A program made the position numbers and the translations under genes. The notes under the pieces were generated by a model, which saw nothing but the letters and a program-made list of their open reading frames with translations, was not told where the DNA came from and did not search any database. Of a stretch of 15,277 nucleotides of DNA, positions 1-5,746 are shown one piece after another; position 1 is the stretch's first letter; each line of letters begins with the position of its first letter. Origin of the DNA: Faecalibacterium sp. (GTDB lineage Bacteria > Bacillota > Clostridia > Oscillospirales > Ruminococcaceae); NCBI GenBank assembly GCA_017483235.1, contig JAFULE010000174.1, positions 1 to 15,277 on the forward strand. The letters are read 5' to 3'.

Positions 1-33
1 AAAAAAGGCCCCCGCCGGTTGGCAGGGGCCTTT
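1..33 (-). terminator. Rho-independent terminator of the ABC ATPase gene
   Basis: Read on the minus strand, a 10-bp GC-rich stem (GGCCCCTGCC against GGCGGGGGCC, one T-G wobble) with an AACC loop is followed by a run of at least six T at the window edge. It begins about 10 nt after the stop codon of the ATPase gene, so the transcript probably ends here and the gene is the last or only one of its unit. Confidence 0.9.
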
Positions 34-43
34 CGAGTGTAAA

Positions 44-1159
44 TTAGTTCAGGATGGTCAGCTCGGTATCGGGATCGAAGATGTGCAGCTTGCTCTCGTT
101 CAAAGCCAGGGTGACCTTGTCGCCGCTCTTGGCCTTGGAGGTGGGGTCAACACGGGCGATGACCTTCTGGCCCTTGTACTGCAGGTACAGGTAGATCTCG
201 GCGCCCATCATTTCGCTGACTTCAACCTCAGCGGTGATCTGAGAGTCGGGATGCTTGGCCATGAAGTCAGGCTCGTCGTCCAGATGCTCGGGACGGATGC
301 CCATCTTGATCTGCTTGCCGACGTAAGCGTCCAGGCAGCCGTCAGCGGTCTTGGCCTTGGGAACGGGGATCACGTCGCCGCCCAGGTCAACAGCAAACTG
401 ATCGCCGTTCTTGACGATGGTGCCGTTCAGGAAGTTCATCTGGGGGCTGCCGATGAAGCCGGCAACGAACATGTTGCAGGGACCATCGTACAGGTTCTGC
501 GGGGTGTCGACCTGCTGAACGATACCGTCCTTCATAACGACGATACGGTCGCCCATGGTCATAGCCTCGGTCTGGTCGTGGGTAACGTAGATGAAGGTGG
601 TAGCCAGCTTCTTGTGCAGCTTGATGATCTCGGTACGCATGCTGGTACGCAGCTTGGCGTCCAAGTTGGACAGGGGCTCGTCCAGCAGGAAGACGGCCGG
701 GTTACGAACCATGGCGCGGCCCAGAGCAACACGCTGACGCTGACCACCGGACAGAGCCTTGGGCTTGCGGTCCAGCAGGTGCTCGATCTCCAGGATCTTG
801 GCAGCCTCGTGCACGCGCTTGTCGATCTCATCCTTCGGGGTCTTGCGCAGTTCCAGACCGAAAGCGATGTTCTTGTAAACGGTCATGTGGGGGTACAGAG
901 CGTAGCTCTGGAACACCATGGCGATGTCACGATCCTTCGGGGGAACGTCGTTGATCAGACGACCGCCGATGTACATTTCGCCCTTGCTGATCTCTTCCAG
1001 ACCGGCGATCATACGCAGGGTGGTGGACTTGCCGCAGCCCGAGGGGCCGACGAAGATGATAAATTCCTTATCGGCGATTTCCAGGTTGAAATCGGTGACC
1101 GAAGGAGCGGTGGCGCCGGGGTAGATCTTGTAGATGTGCTGGCAGCTAATAGAAGCCAT
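44..1159 (-). CDS. msmK: ABC transporter ATP-binding protein, MsmK/UgpC/MalK type
   Basis: This is the cytoplasmic ATPase subunit of a carbohydrate ABC importer, 371 aa, the usual size for the MalK/UgpC/MsmK family. From the chosen start, Walker A GPSGCGKST is at 38-46, the Q-loop VFQSYALYPHM at 82-92, the signature LSGGQRQRV at 137-145, Walker B with LLDEP at 158-162 and the switch His in YVTHD at 191-195. After about residue 235 comes the C-terminal TOBE/OB regulatory domain typical of sugar ATPases. The ATG at 1159 is preferred over an in-frame upstream start because GGAGGA lies 9 nt before it. No permease or binding-protein gene is in the window and a terminator follows, so it may serve several transporters, as streptococcal MsmK does. 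That sharing role is inference; the family is certain. A divergent AraC-type gene lies upstream. Confidence 0.95.
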   Translation of the reverse strand: MASISCQHIYKIYPGATAPSVTDFNLEIADKEFIIFVGPSGCGKSTTLRMIAGLEEISKGEMYIGGRLINDVPPKDRDIAMVFQSYALYPHMTVYKNIAFGLELRKTPKDEIDKRVHEAAKILEIEHLLDRKPKALSGGQRQRVALGRAMVRNPAVFLLDEPLSNLDAKLRTSMRTEIIKLHKKLATTFIYVTHDQTEAMTMGDRIVVMKDGIVQQVDTPQNLYDGPCNMFVAGFIGSPQMNFLNGTIVKNGDQFAVDLGGDVIPVPKAKTADGCLDAYVGKQIKMGIRPEHLDDEPDFMAKHPDSQITAEVEVSEMMGAEIYLYLQYKGQKVIARVDPTSKAKSGDKVTLALNESKLHIFDPDTELTILN

Positions 1160-1193
1160 AACCTTTGTCCTCCAAAAAATAATAAATTTCAAA

Positions 1194-1207
1194 CAGTCAC
1201 TTGACTG
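1194..1207. promoter_or_regulatory. Perfect 14-bp palindrome (candidate operator)
   Basis: The sequence CAGTCACTTGACTG is a 6-2-6 perfect inverted repeat in the gap between the divergent ATPase and AraC-type genes. It overlaps the candidate -35 hexamer (TTGACT, 1201-1206) of the plus-strand promoter. It lies just downstream of the candidate minus-strand -10, so it could act as an operator for both genes. The binding protein is unknown; the adjacent AraC-type regulator or another factor is possible. Confidence 0.45.
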
Positions 1208-1256
1208 CTCGTTTTGTCGTTGGTACTATAATAACAGATAATATTCGAACATGAAA
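1201..1256. promoter_or_regulatory. Overlapping divergent promoters of the ATPase and AraC-type genes
   Basis: On the plus strand TATAAT (1227-1232) is a consensus -10 for the AraC-type gene; its best -35 (TTGACT, 1201-1206) is 20 nt away, longer than ideal. On the minus strand TGTTATTAT (1236-1228) reads as an extended -10 (TG-n-TATTAT) for the ATPase gene, with TTTCAT (1256-1251) as a weak -35 at 17 nt. The two -10 boxes occupy almost the same bases, so polymerase could probably bind for only one gene at a time. Confidence 0.5.
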
Positions 1257-1286
1257 TAGCATTTTATTGATTTGGAGTGTCGATTA

Positions 1287-2096
1287 TTGATTTACGATTT
1301 TCAGCAGATCGCCGCCCTTGGCGAGGTGCGTGATCTGACCTTTTCCGGCCCGGCTGAACTGGTCGGTCAGGGGCTGTGGGCAGCTGTGGTTTCCCGCGGC
1401 AGCTGCACGACACAGGGCAATCTTGCCTGCCAGCCTGGCGCCATTCTGTTGGGGCAAGGCAGCCTTACCCTGAACGCCGACACCCCCTGCCACATTCTGG
1501 CGGCCCGGCTGTGCGGCAGCGCCGCCGTGGCCTTTGCTGCGGCCCTGCCTGCCGAATATTACCCGGTGCGGGGCGAAACCTGCCCCGCCGCTGCCGAGCT
1601 TTTGGAAGAGCTGCGGCTGGTGGCACAGCAGACCGATGCCTCGGCCCGGGCCAAAAGCCAGCTGGTGTTTGCCCTGCTGTGCGAGCTTTCGGATGCGGAT
1701 GCCGAGCAGGCTCCCCTTCCCCCGCTGGTGGCCGAGGCGGTCAACCACATCCGCCACAACTACGCCGGTCTGTATGGTGTGGAAGAGCTGAGCGAATATC
1801 TGGGCGTATCCAAAAGCCATCTGGTGCGGGCCTTTGGGGCGGCCATGGGGGTATCGCCGGGCAAATACCTGACCGGGGTACGCATTGAAGCTGCCAAGCG
1901 GCTGCTGCTGCACCGGGAATACAGCCTTGAGATCGTGGCCAGCCTGTGCGGCTTTTCGGGGGCCAACTACCTATGCCGGGTGTTCAAAAAAGAAACCGGC
2001 CTGTCCCCTGCCGCATGGCGCAGCATGGCCGCCAGCCAGACCGGTGTGGGCCTTTCGGCCGAGCAGGCCCTACGCGAGCAGCAGCTGTATGTATAA
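1287..2096 (+). CDS. AraC/XylS-family transcriptional regulator
   Basis: This DNA-binding regulator is about 269 aa. Its C-terminal half carries the two-helix-turn-helix AraC domain (roughly 148-245): the first HTH includes VEELSEYLGVSKSHLVRAF and the second IVASLCGFSGANYLCRVFKK, ending in the characteristic ETGLSP-x-x-W segment. The N-terminal 140 residues are Ala/Leu-rich and probably form the cupin-like effector-binding domain of the family; no ligand can be read from them. There is no ATG near the start. TTG at 1287 is chosen because GGAG (1274-1277) precedes it by 9 nt; TTG at 1272 lacks a ribosome site. It is divergent from the sugar-ABC ATPase, an arrangement typical of a regulator of its neighbour, so control of carbohydrate uptake is a reasonable inference. 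Confidence 0.88.
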   Translation: MIYDFQQIAALGEVRDLTFSGPAELVGQGLWAAVVSRGSCTTQGNLACQPGAILLGQGSLTLNADTPCHILAARLCGSAAVAFAAALPAEYYPVRGETCPAAAELLEELRLVAQQTDASARAKSQLVFALLCELSDADAEQAPLPPLVAEAVNHIRHNYAGLYGVEELSEYLGVSKSHLVRAFGAAMGVSPGKYLTGVRIEAAKRLLLHREYSLEIVASLCGFSGANYLCRVFKKETGLSPAAWRSMAASQTGVGLSAEQALREQQLYV

Positions 2097-2124
2097 ACCG
2101 GGGCGTTTGCCCCACCCCGCCGGG

Positions 2125-2153
2125 TTTACTTTTGGGGCTGTTCTTATTATAAT
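2125..2153 (+). promoter_or_regulatory. Promoter of the Cys-rich small protein gene
   Basis: TTTACT (2125-2130) and TATAAT (2148-2153) are separated by exactly 17 nt, a near-consensus housekeeping promoter. Initiation near 2160 would give a leader of about 48 nt ending in the ribosome site AGAGGGAG (2194-2201). A short GGGGC/GCCCC hairpin (2100-2113) just upstream may end the AraC-type transcript, but it has no T run, so the terminator reading is weak. Confidence 0.65.
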
Positions 2154-2207
2154 AAAACCAAACAACAGTGCTCCGGCCAGCTGTGCCGCCGGAAGAGGGA
2201 GTTTAGT

Positions 2208-2432
2208 ATGACATTAAGAAGCATTCTGGTGCTGGTGCTGCTGATTGCGGTATTCAGCTTTCTGATCTGGTGGATCGCCCAGCAGGGCGGCTGGCAGGGC
2301 GGCTGCGGCGGCGACTGCAAAAACTGCGGCTCCAAGTGCGACACCCCCAAGCCCGAGGATTGCAGCGGCAACTGCGCTGCCTGCGAAAGCAAGTGCGGGG
2401 CAGCCAAACCCGAAGCCGACGGCAAACAGTAA
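2208..2432 (+). CDS. Small single-pass membrane protein with two tandem four-Cys modules
   Basis: This 74-residue protein has its ATG preceded by a good ribosome site. Residues 5-24 form one hydrophobic segment (ending FLIWWIAQQ). It is followed by a Gly-rich linker and eight cysteines at 33, 37, 40, 44, 52, 56, 59 and 63. Both halves have the same spacing, C-x3-C-x2-C-x3-C, and each is followed by a K-P-E tripeptide, giving a 19-residue unit repeated twice (33-51 and 52-70). The layout resembles the short FeoB-associated Cys-rich membrane proteins of Firmicutes, but no feoAB is present and the exact family is uncertain. The cysteines suggest metal or Fe-S binding at the membrane face; that is inference. 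It has its own promoter and a strong terminator, so it is probably transcribed alone. Confidence 0.8.
   Translation: MTLRSILVLVLLIAVFSFLIWWIAQQGGWQGGCGGDCKNCGSKCDTPKPEDCSGNCAACESKCGAAKPEADGKQ
2304..2417 (+). repeat. Two-copy tandem 57-bp repeat encoding Cys modules
   Basis: Residues 33-51 (2304-2360) and 52-70 (2361-2417) of the small membrane protein align without gaps. All four Cys, the central Gly of each module (35 and 54), the S-K before the fourth Cys and the K-P-E tail match. The DNA copies have diverged at many bases, so the duplication is not recent and the pattern seems kept by selection. Confidence 0.75.
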
Positions 2433-2440
2433 ACAAACAG

Positions 2441-2491
2441 AAACACAGCCCCGGCTGATGCGGCGCATGCATCGGCCGGGGCTGTGTTTTT
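2441..2491. terminator. Bidirectional terminator between convergent genes
   Basis: A perfect 15-bp inverted repeat has AAACACAGCCCCGGC at 2441-2455 and its complement at 2475-2489. The 19-nt apical part can pair further. It is followed on the plus strand by T2490-T2491, giving a five-T run. It ends the Cys-rich gene, and its right arm abuts the stop codon of the convergent repressor gene. On the minus strand the tail is T-rich but interrupted, so termination is probably stronger in the plus direction. Confidence 0.85.
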
Positions 2492-2912
2492 ACCCGTAGG
2501 GGTCGTACCAGTCGTATTCGATCTGGGCGTCCATCTGCTGCTGCAAAAGCGCTCTGGCTGCCTCCAGCTGGGGCAGGCCGGGGCGATGCTCGCTGAGCAG
2601 GGCAGAAAGCAATGCGGAAAGGTCGCCGTCAAACACGGTGTCCAGCCGTTCGCGGGCGGTATACACCCGGTAGGCCCGCAGAGTGATTTTAGGCAGGTAG
2701 ACAGTGCCTCCGGGGCGCTTTTCTTTCTGCAGCCAGCCCTTTTGCTCCAGCCGTGTCAGCAGGGTAAGCCGGGTGGTGGATGCCCAGCCGGTATGCACAA
2801 GCTCTTTGGCAATGGCCGCACCGGTGGCCGGCGGGGTGCAGCGCCACACCGCCAGCATGACCTGTTCTTCGGCCGGCGAGAGCATTTTCAGCGAATTGGG
2901 CAAGCCGTACAT
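2490..2912 (-). CDS. BlaI/MecI/CopY-family transcriptional repressor
   Basis: This 140-residue winged-helix repressor opens with the family hallmark LSPAEEQVMLAVW (11-23). It continues with the recognition region around WASTTRLTLLTRLEQKGWL (43-61), the wing GGTVYLP (68-74) and a helical dimerisation domain starting near VFDGDLSALL (93-102). The ATG at 2912 has GGAGG 8 nt upstream; the frame extends further 5' but runs through the operator and promoter, so the longer form is rejected. The C-terminus ends in an acidic and aromatic tail (YDWYDPYG) and lacks the Cys-rich copper-sensing motif of CopY. No BlaR1-type sensor protease lies next to it in the window, so the inducing signal is unknown. 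A perfect TACAnnTGTA operator on its promoter indicates autorepression. The stop codon sits in the shared terminator. Confidence 0.9.
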   Translation of the reverse strand: MYGLPNSLKMLSPAEEQVMLAVWRCTPPATGAAIAKELVHTGWASTTRLTLLTRLEQKGWLQKEKRPGGTVYLPKITLRAYRVYTARERLDTVFDGDLSALLSALLSEHRPGLPQLEAARALLQQQMDAQIEYDWYDPYG

Positions 2913-2967
2913 AAAAACGTCCTCCTTGGGGATGCAATAGTCGCAATTTTTCCCGAAATAATAAGCT

Positions 2968-2979
2968 CTACATTTGTAG
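2968..2979. promoter_or_regulatory. BlaI/CopY-type operator, site 1
   Basis: CTACATTTGTAG is a perfect 5-2-5 palindrome containing TACA-nn-TGTA, the core recognised by BlaI, MecI and CopY repressors. Its position over the repressor gene's own start site points to autoregulation. Confidence 0.8.
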
Positions 2980-3006
2980 TATAACACTCTATCTCCCCAG
3001 ATGCAA
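2978..3006 (-). promoter_or_regulatory. Promoter of the BlaI-type repressor gene
   Basis: On the minus strand TTGCAT (3006-3001) and TATACT (2983-2978) are 17 nt apart, matching a housekeeping promoter. The operator palindrome at 2968-2979 overlaps the end of the -10 and covers the expected start site, a classic repression arrangement. Confidence 0.75.
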
Positions 3007-3059
3007 GATGCCGCACGCAACTAAAAAAGTGGCCAAATCCCTGTGTTTTTTCATTTTTA

Positions 3060-3071
3060 CTACATTTGTAG
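3060..3071. promoter_or_regulatory. BlaI/CopY-type operator, site 2
   Basis: The same 12-mer, CTACATTTGTAG, recurs exactly, 92 bp from site 1 centre to centre. It lies in the 356-bp gap between the repressor gene and serC, in an AT-rich stretch. No strong promoter was identified directly at it. Confidence 0.7.
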
Positions 3072-3092
3072 AAGATTTTGTCCCCAATCGAC

Positions 3093-3104
3093 GTACATTT
3101 GTCC
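3093..3104. promoter_or_regulatory. Degenerate BlaI/CopY-type operator, site 3
   Basis: GTACATTTGTCC matches sites 1 and 2 at nine consecutive central positions (TACATTTGT) but has lost the outer symmetry. It is 33 bp, about three helical turns, from site 2, a spacing that would allow cooperative binding on one face. Confidence 0.5.
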
Positions 3105-3181
3105 ACTATGGCCTATCGCGGCGGTTTGCAGCGGCATATCTTTGTGCAAACCACCACTGGCAAACCGGGTGTAGGTTTGGA

Positions 3182-3187
3182 TATAAT
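3182..3187 (+). promoter_or_regulatory. Likely -10 box of the serC-serA promoter
   Basis: TATAAT is a perfect -10 hexamer 81 nt before the serC start codon. No good -35 is present at 17 nt; CTGGCA (3157-3162) is the nearest partial match, at 19 nt. A weak -35 with dyads in the spacer suggests that an activator or repressor works here. Confidence 0.5.
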
Positions 3188-3197
3188 ACCTTCATCA

Positions 3198-3242
3198 GCT
3201 TCAGCCAAGTGAAGCAATCGGCCCCGCCTCAACGGCAGGCGG
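3198..3242 (+). other. Two hairpins in the serC leader
   Basis: The leader can form GCTTCA-gccaag-TGAAGC (3198-3215, perfect 6-bp stem) and CCGCCT-caacggc-AGGCGG (3224-3242, perfect 6-bp stem). Neither is followed by a T run, so they are not terminators. They may affect transcript stability, or mean nothing; no known riboswitch or T-box pattern was recognised. Confidence 0.35.
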
Positions 3243-3268
3243 CCACCAGCAAAGAGAGGGATTTGATT

Positions 3269-4351
3269 ATGGCACGAGTATACAACTTCAGCGCAGGCCC
3301 CAGCATGCTGCCCGAGGCCGTTTTGAAAAAGGCACAGGCCGAACTTCTGGAATATGGCGCCAGCGGCCAGAGCGTAATGGAGATGAGCCACCGTTCCAAG
3401 TGGTTTGACGATATCATCAAAGAGACCGAAGCCGCCCTGCGCCGGGTGATGAACATCCCCGACAATTACAAGGTGGGCTTCTTTCAGGGTGGTGCCACCC
3501 AGCAGTTTGCCATGGTGCCGCTGAACTTTATGACCACCGGCAAGGCCGATTACATTGTCAGCGGCAACTTCTCGAATCTGGCCGCTAAAGAGGCTGCCAA
3601 GTTCGGGCAGGTGAACATCATCGGCAACTCGAAAGATAAAAACTTCACCTACATCCCCGACGTGAAGGCTCTGCCCTACACCCCCGACGCCAGCTACATT
3701 CACATTTGCCAGACCAACACCAACTTCGGCACCCAGTGTGCCGAGATCCCGCAGGTGGAGGGTGTGCCGCTTGTAGCCGATATGAGCTCGATGATCCTGT
3801 CCAAGCCGGTGGATGTTTCCAAGTATGGCTGCATCTACTTCGGTGTGCAGAAGAACGTCGCCCCTGCCGGCATGGCCATCGCCATCATCCGCGAGGATCT
3901 GCTGGGCAAGGCAGCCGCCAATGTGCCCACCATGATGAACTACACCGCCATTCTGGATAAGGACAGCATGTACAACACGCCCCCCTGCTGGTGCATCTAC
4001 ATGACCGGCCTTGTGCTGAACTGGCTGGAAAACGAGGTGGGCGGCCTTGCGGCCATGCAGCAGATCAACGAGGCCAAAGCCAAGGTGCTGTACGATTATC
4101 TGGACGGGCAGGAATTCTTTACCAACCCCGTGGAAAAGCCGTTCCGCAGCACCATGAACGTGACCTTTACCAGCCCCAACGCCGATTTGGACAAAAAGTT
4201 CTGTGCCGAGGCTGCTGCCGCCGGCTTCGTCAACCTGAAGGGCCACCGGCTGGTGGGCGGCATGCGTGCTTCCATTTACAACGCCATGCCCGCCGAAGGC
4301 GTGGATCAGCTGGTGCAGTTTATGGAAGACTTCCGCAAGGCAAACGCCTGA
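3269..4351 (+). CDS. serC: Phosphoserine aminotransferase
   Basis: SerC converts 3-phosphohydroxypyruvate and glutamate to O-phosphoserine and 2-oxoglutarate, the second step of serine synthesis; it is a cytosolic PLP enzyme. The 360-aa length is standard. It starts VYNFSAGPSMLP (4-15) and has the cofactor-loop motif GGATQQF (74-80). An Asp likely to hold the PLP nitrogen is at D171, the Schiff-base lysine K195 lies in FGVQKNVAPAG (191-201), and the conserved end motif GGMRASIYNAM is at 330-340. The ATG at 3269 has GAGAGGGA upstream; the open frame runs further 5' but through the operators, so it is not used. It is 27 nt upstream of serA, clearly one operon. A serB-type phosphatase, needed for the third step, is not in the window. 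Confidence 0.97.
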   Translation: MARVYNFSAGPSMLPEAVLKKAQAELLEYGASGQSVMEMSHRSKWFDDIIKETEAALRRVMNIPDNYKVGFFQGGATQQFAMVPLNFMTTGKADYIVSGNFSNLAAKEAAKFGQVNIIGNSKDKNFTYIPDVKALPYTPDASYIHICQTNTNFGTQCAEIPQVEGVPLVADMSSMILSKPVDVSKYGCIYFGVQKNVAPAGMAIAIIREDLLGKAAANVPTMMNYTAILDKDSMYNTPPCWCIYMTGLVLNWLENEVGGLAAMQQINEAKAKVLYDYLDGQEFFTNPVEKPFRSTMNVTFTSPNADLDKKFCAEAAAAGFVNLKGHRLVGGMRASIYNAMPAEGVDQLVQFMEDFRKANA

Positions 4352-4378
4352 GAGAACGCTTGAATAGGAGAACCTGTT

Positions 4379-5539
4379 ATGTTTACCATTAAAACCCTGA
4401 ACGCCATTTCCCCCGAAGGCATTGCCAAGCTGCCCAAAAACCAGTTTGAGGTGGGCGTCAACACCGAAGATCCCGATGGCATTCTGGTGCGCAGCGCCGA
4501 TATGCTGAACATGGAGTTCAAACCCAACCTGCTGGCCATTGCCCGCGCCGGCGCCGGCGTAAATAACATTCCGCTGGACCGCTGCAGCGAGCAGGGCATT
4601 GTGGTGTTCAACACCCCCGGTGCCAACGCCAATGCAGTGGCCGAGCTGGTGACCGGCATGCTGATCGCCGGCAGCCGCAACGTGGCCGCCGCCGCCCAGT
4701 GGACCCAGGGCCTGACCGGCGATCCTGCCATTGCCAAAACGGTGGAACAGGGCAAAAAGCAGTTTGTGGGCGGTGAAATCAAGGATAAGGTGCTGGGCGT
4801 GATCGGTCTGGGCGCCATCGGTGCCAAGGTAGCCAATAACGCTATCCATCTGGGCATGGAGGTCTACGGCTACGACCCCTATATCTCGGTGGATGCCGCT
4901 TGGAGCCTGAGCCGCTCGGTGCAGCATTGCGTCAACCTGAACGATATGCTGTCCAAGTGCGACTACCTGACCCTGCACATGCCTTACCTGCCCACCACCA
5001 AGGACACCATCAACGCCCACACTCTGGCCCTGTGCAAGGATGGCGTCAAGATTCTGAACTACGCCCGCGGCGAGCTGGTGAATCAGGAAGCCCTGATCGA
5101 AGCGCTGGAGACCGGCAAGGTGGGCGCTTACATGACCGACTTCCCCAACGAGGCACTGCTGGGCCGCCCCAACGTCATCTGCACCCCGCATTTGGGCGCT
5201 TCCACCCCCGAAGCCGAGGACAACTGCGCCGTGATGGCTGCCAAGGAGATCCGCGATTACCTGAAGAACGGCAACATCACCCATTCGGTGAATATGCCCG
5301 AGGTTTCCAGCCCGCGCGCCGGCGGCAAGCGCATCTGCATCATCCACAAAAACGAGCCGGGCATGATCAGCCAGATCACAGCGCTGACCACCGAAGCCGG
5401 CCTGAACATTGAAAACATGGTGAACAAAAGCAAGAAAAACATGGCCTACACCATGCTGGACGCCACCGGCCCCATCGATTCGGGCCTGAGCAAAAAGCTG
5501 TCGGCCATTCCCGCTGTGATTCGGGTACGCGTTCTGTAA
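4379..5539 (+). CDS. serA: D-3-phosphoglycerate dehydrogenase with C-terminal ACT domain
   Basis: SerA oxidises 3-phosphoglycerate to 3-phosphohydroxypyruvate with NAD, the first step of serine synthesis. The 386-aa protein has a short N-terminal catalytic lobe including RAGAGVNNIPLD (56-67). The nucleotide-binding motif GLGAIG is at 143-148, and the family triad appears as R230 (NYARGEL), E258 (DFPNEAL) and H271 (CTPHLGAST). A C-terminal ACT domain from about 319 begins ICIIHKNEPGMISQI, so allosteric control by serine is likely but not proven. It is a compact form, shorter than the long type with an extra intervening domain. AGGAG lies 8 nt before the ATG. It follows serC directly and is closed by a terminator, so serC-serA is a two-gene unit in which the second enzyme comes first. 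Confidence 0.96.
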   Translation: MFTIKTLNAISPEGIAKLPKNQFEVGVNTEDPDGILVRSADMLNMEFKPNLLAIARAGAGVNNIPLDRCSEQGIVVFNTPGANANAVAELVTGMLIAGSRNVAAAAQWTQGLTGDPAIAKTVEQGKKQFVGGEIKDKVLGVIGLGAIGAKVANNAIHLGMEVYGYDPYISVDAAWSLSRSVQHCVNLNDMLSKCDYLTLHMPYLPTTKDTINAHTLALCKDGVKILNYARGELVNQEALIEALETGKVGAYMTDFPNEALLGRPNVICTPHLGASTPEAEDNCAVMAAKEIRDYLKNGNITHSVNMPEVSSPRAGGKRICIIHKNEPGMISQITALTTEAGLNIENMVNKSKKNMAYTMLDATGPIDSGLSKKLSAIPAVIRVRVL

Positions 5540-5561
5540 AACACATTCACTGCCCCTCTTC

Positions 5562-5602
5562 GGCCCCGGTGCATCGCCTGTGTGGTGTGCCGGGGCCTTT
5601 TT
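5562..5602 (+). terminator. Terminator of the serC-serA operon
   Basis: A perfect 8-bp stem, GGCCCCGG (5562-5569) with CCGGGGCC (5590-5597), can be extended inward by wobble pairs and is followed by TTTTT (5598-5602). It starts 22 nt after the serA stop. Confidence 0.9.
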
Positions 5603-5637
5603 GCGCTTACAGGCTGGCCGATGTCTGAGGCATGCAG

Positions 5638-5643
5638 TATAAT
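5638..5643 (+). promoter_or_regulatory. -10 box upstream of the sigma factor gene
   Basis: TATAAT (5638-5643) lies about 100 nt before the sigma gene. The best upstream partner, CTGGCC (5614-5619), is a weak -35 at 18 nt. The GGAAC-type motif of an autoregulated ECF promoter was not seen near here, so basal transcription looks housekeeping. Confidence 0.45.
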
Positions 5644-5746
5644 GAAGAAAATTTTAGTTTTTTCAATTTGACCTGCAAGATCTCCCCCGTTTGGGTGTCT
5701 TTATGGATAAGAGCAGCCGCAGACCACAACGAAAGAGGAGGACACC

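Larger units (their letters stand above)
2913..3268. other. 356-bp regulatory gap between the repressor gene and serC
   Basis: No credible gene is seen here; short open frames on both strands lack ribosome sites and family features. From left to right the gap holds the repressor's ribosome site and promoter, operator sites 1 to 3, a cluster of complementary GGTTTG/CAAACC segments (3123-3180), a serC -10 box (3182-3187) and two small leader hairpins (3198-3215 and 3224-3242). Confidence 0.7.

Noticed and set aside
83..1204. A 373-codon plus-strand frame opposite the ABC ATPase gene
   Set aside because: Mirror of a clear ATPase gene with all its motifs on the other strand.
2913..3020. 5' extension of the BlaI-type repressor frame by 36 codons
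   Set aside because: It overlaps the promoter and operator 1; the family starts just before L-S-P-A-E, and GGAGG marks the ATG at 2912.
3198..3242. Possible T-box or serine riboswitch in the serC leader
   Set aside because: The leader is short, no T-box specifier or AGGGTGGNACCGCG-like element is present, and neither hairpin has a T tract.
3008..3268. 5' extension of the serC frame by 87 codons
   Set aside because: It would run through operators 2 and 3 and the -10 box; SerC proteins begin at the M-A-R-V-Y-N-F segment, which has its own ribosome site.
3113..5347. A 744-codon open frame on the minus strand, antisense to serC and serA
   Set aside because: It lies wholly opposite two well-identified genes, is rich in His, Gly and Val as expected from reading GC-rich codons backwards, and has no ribosome site or recognisable domain.
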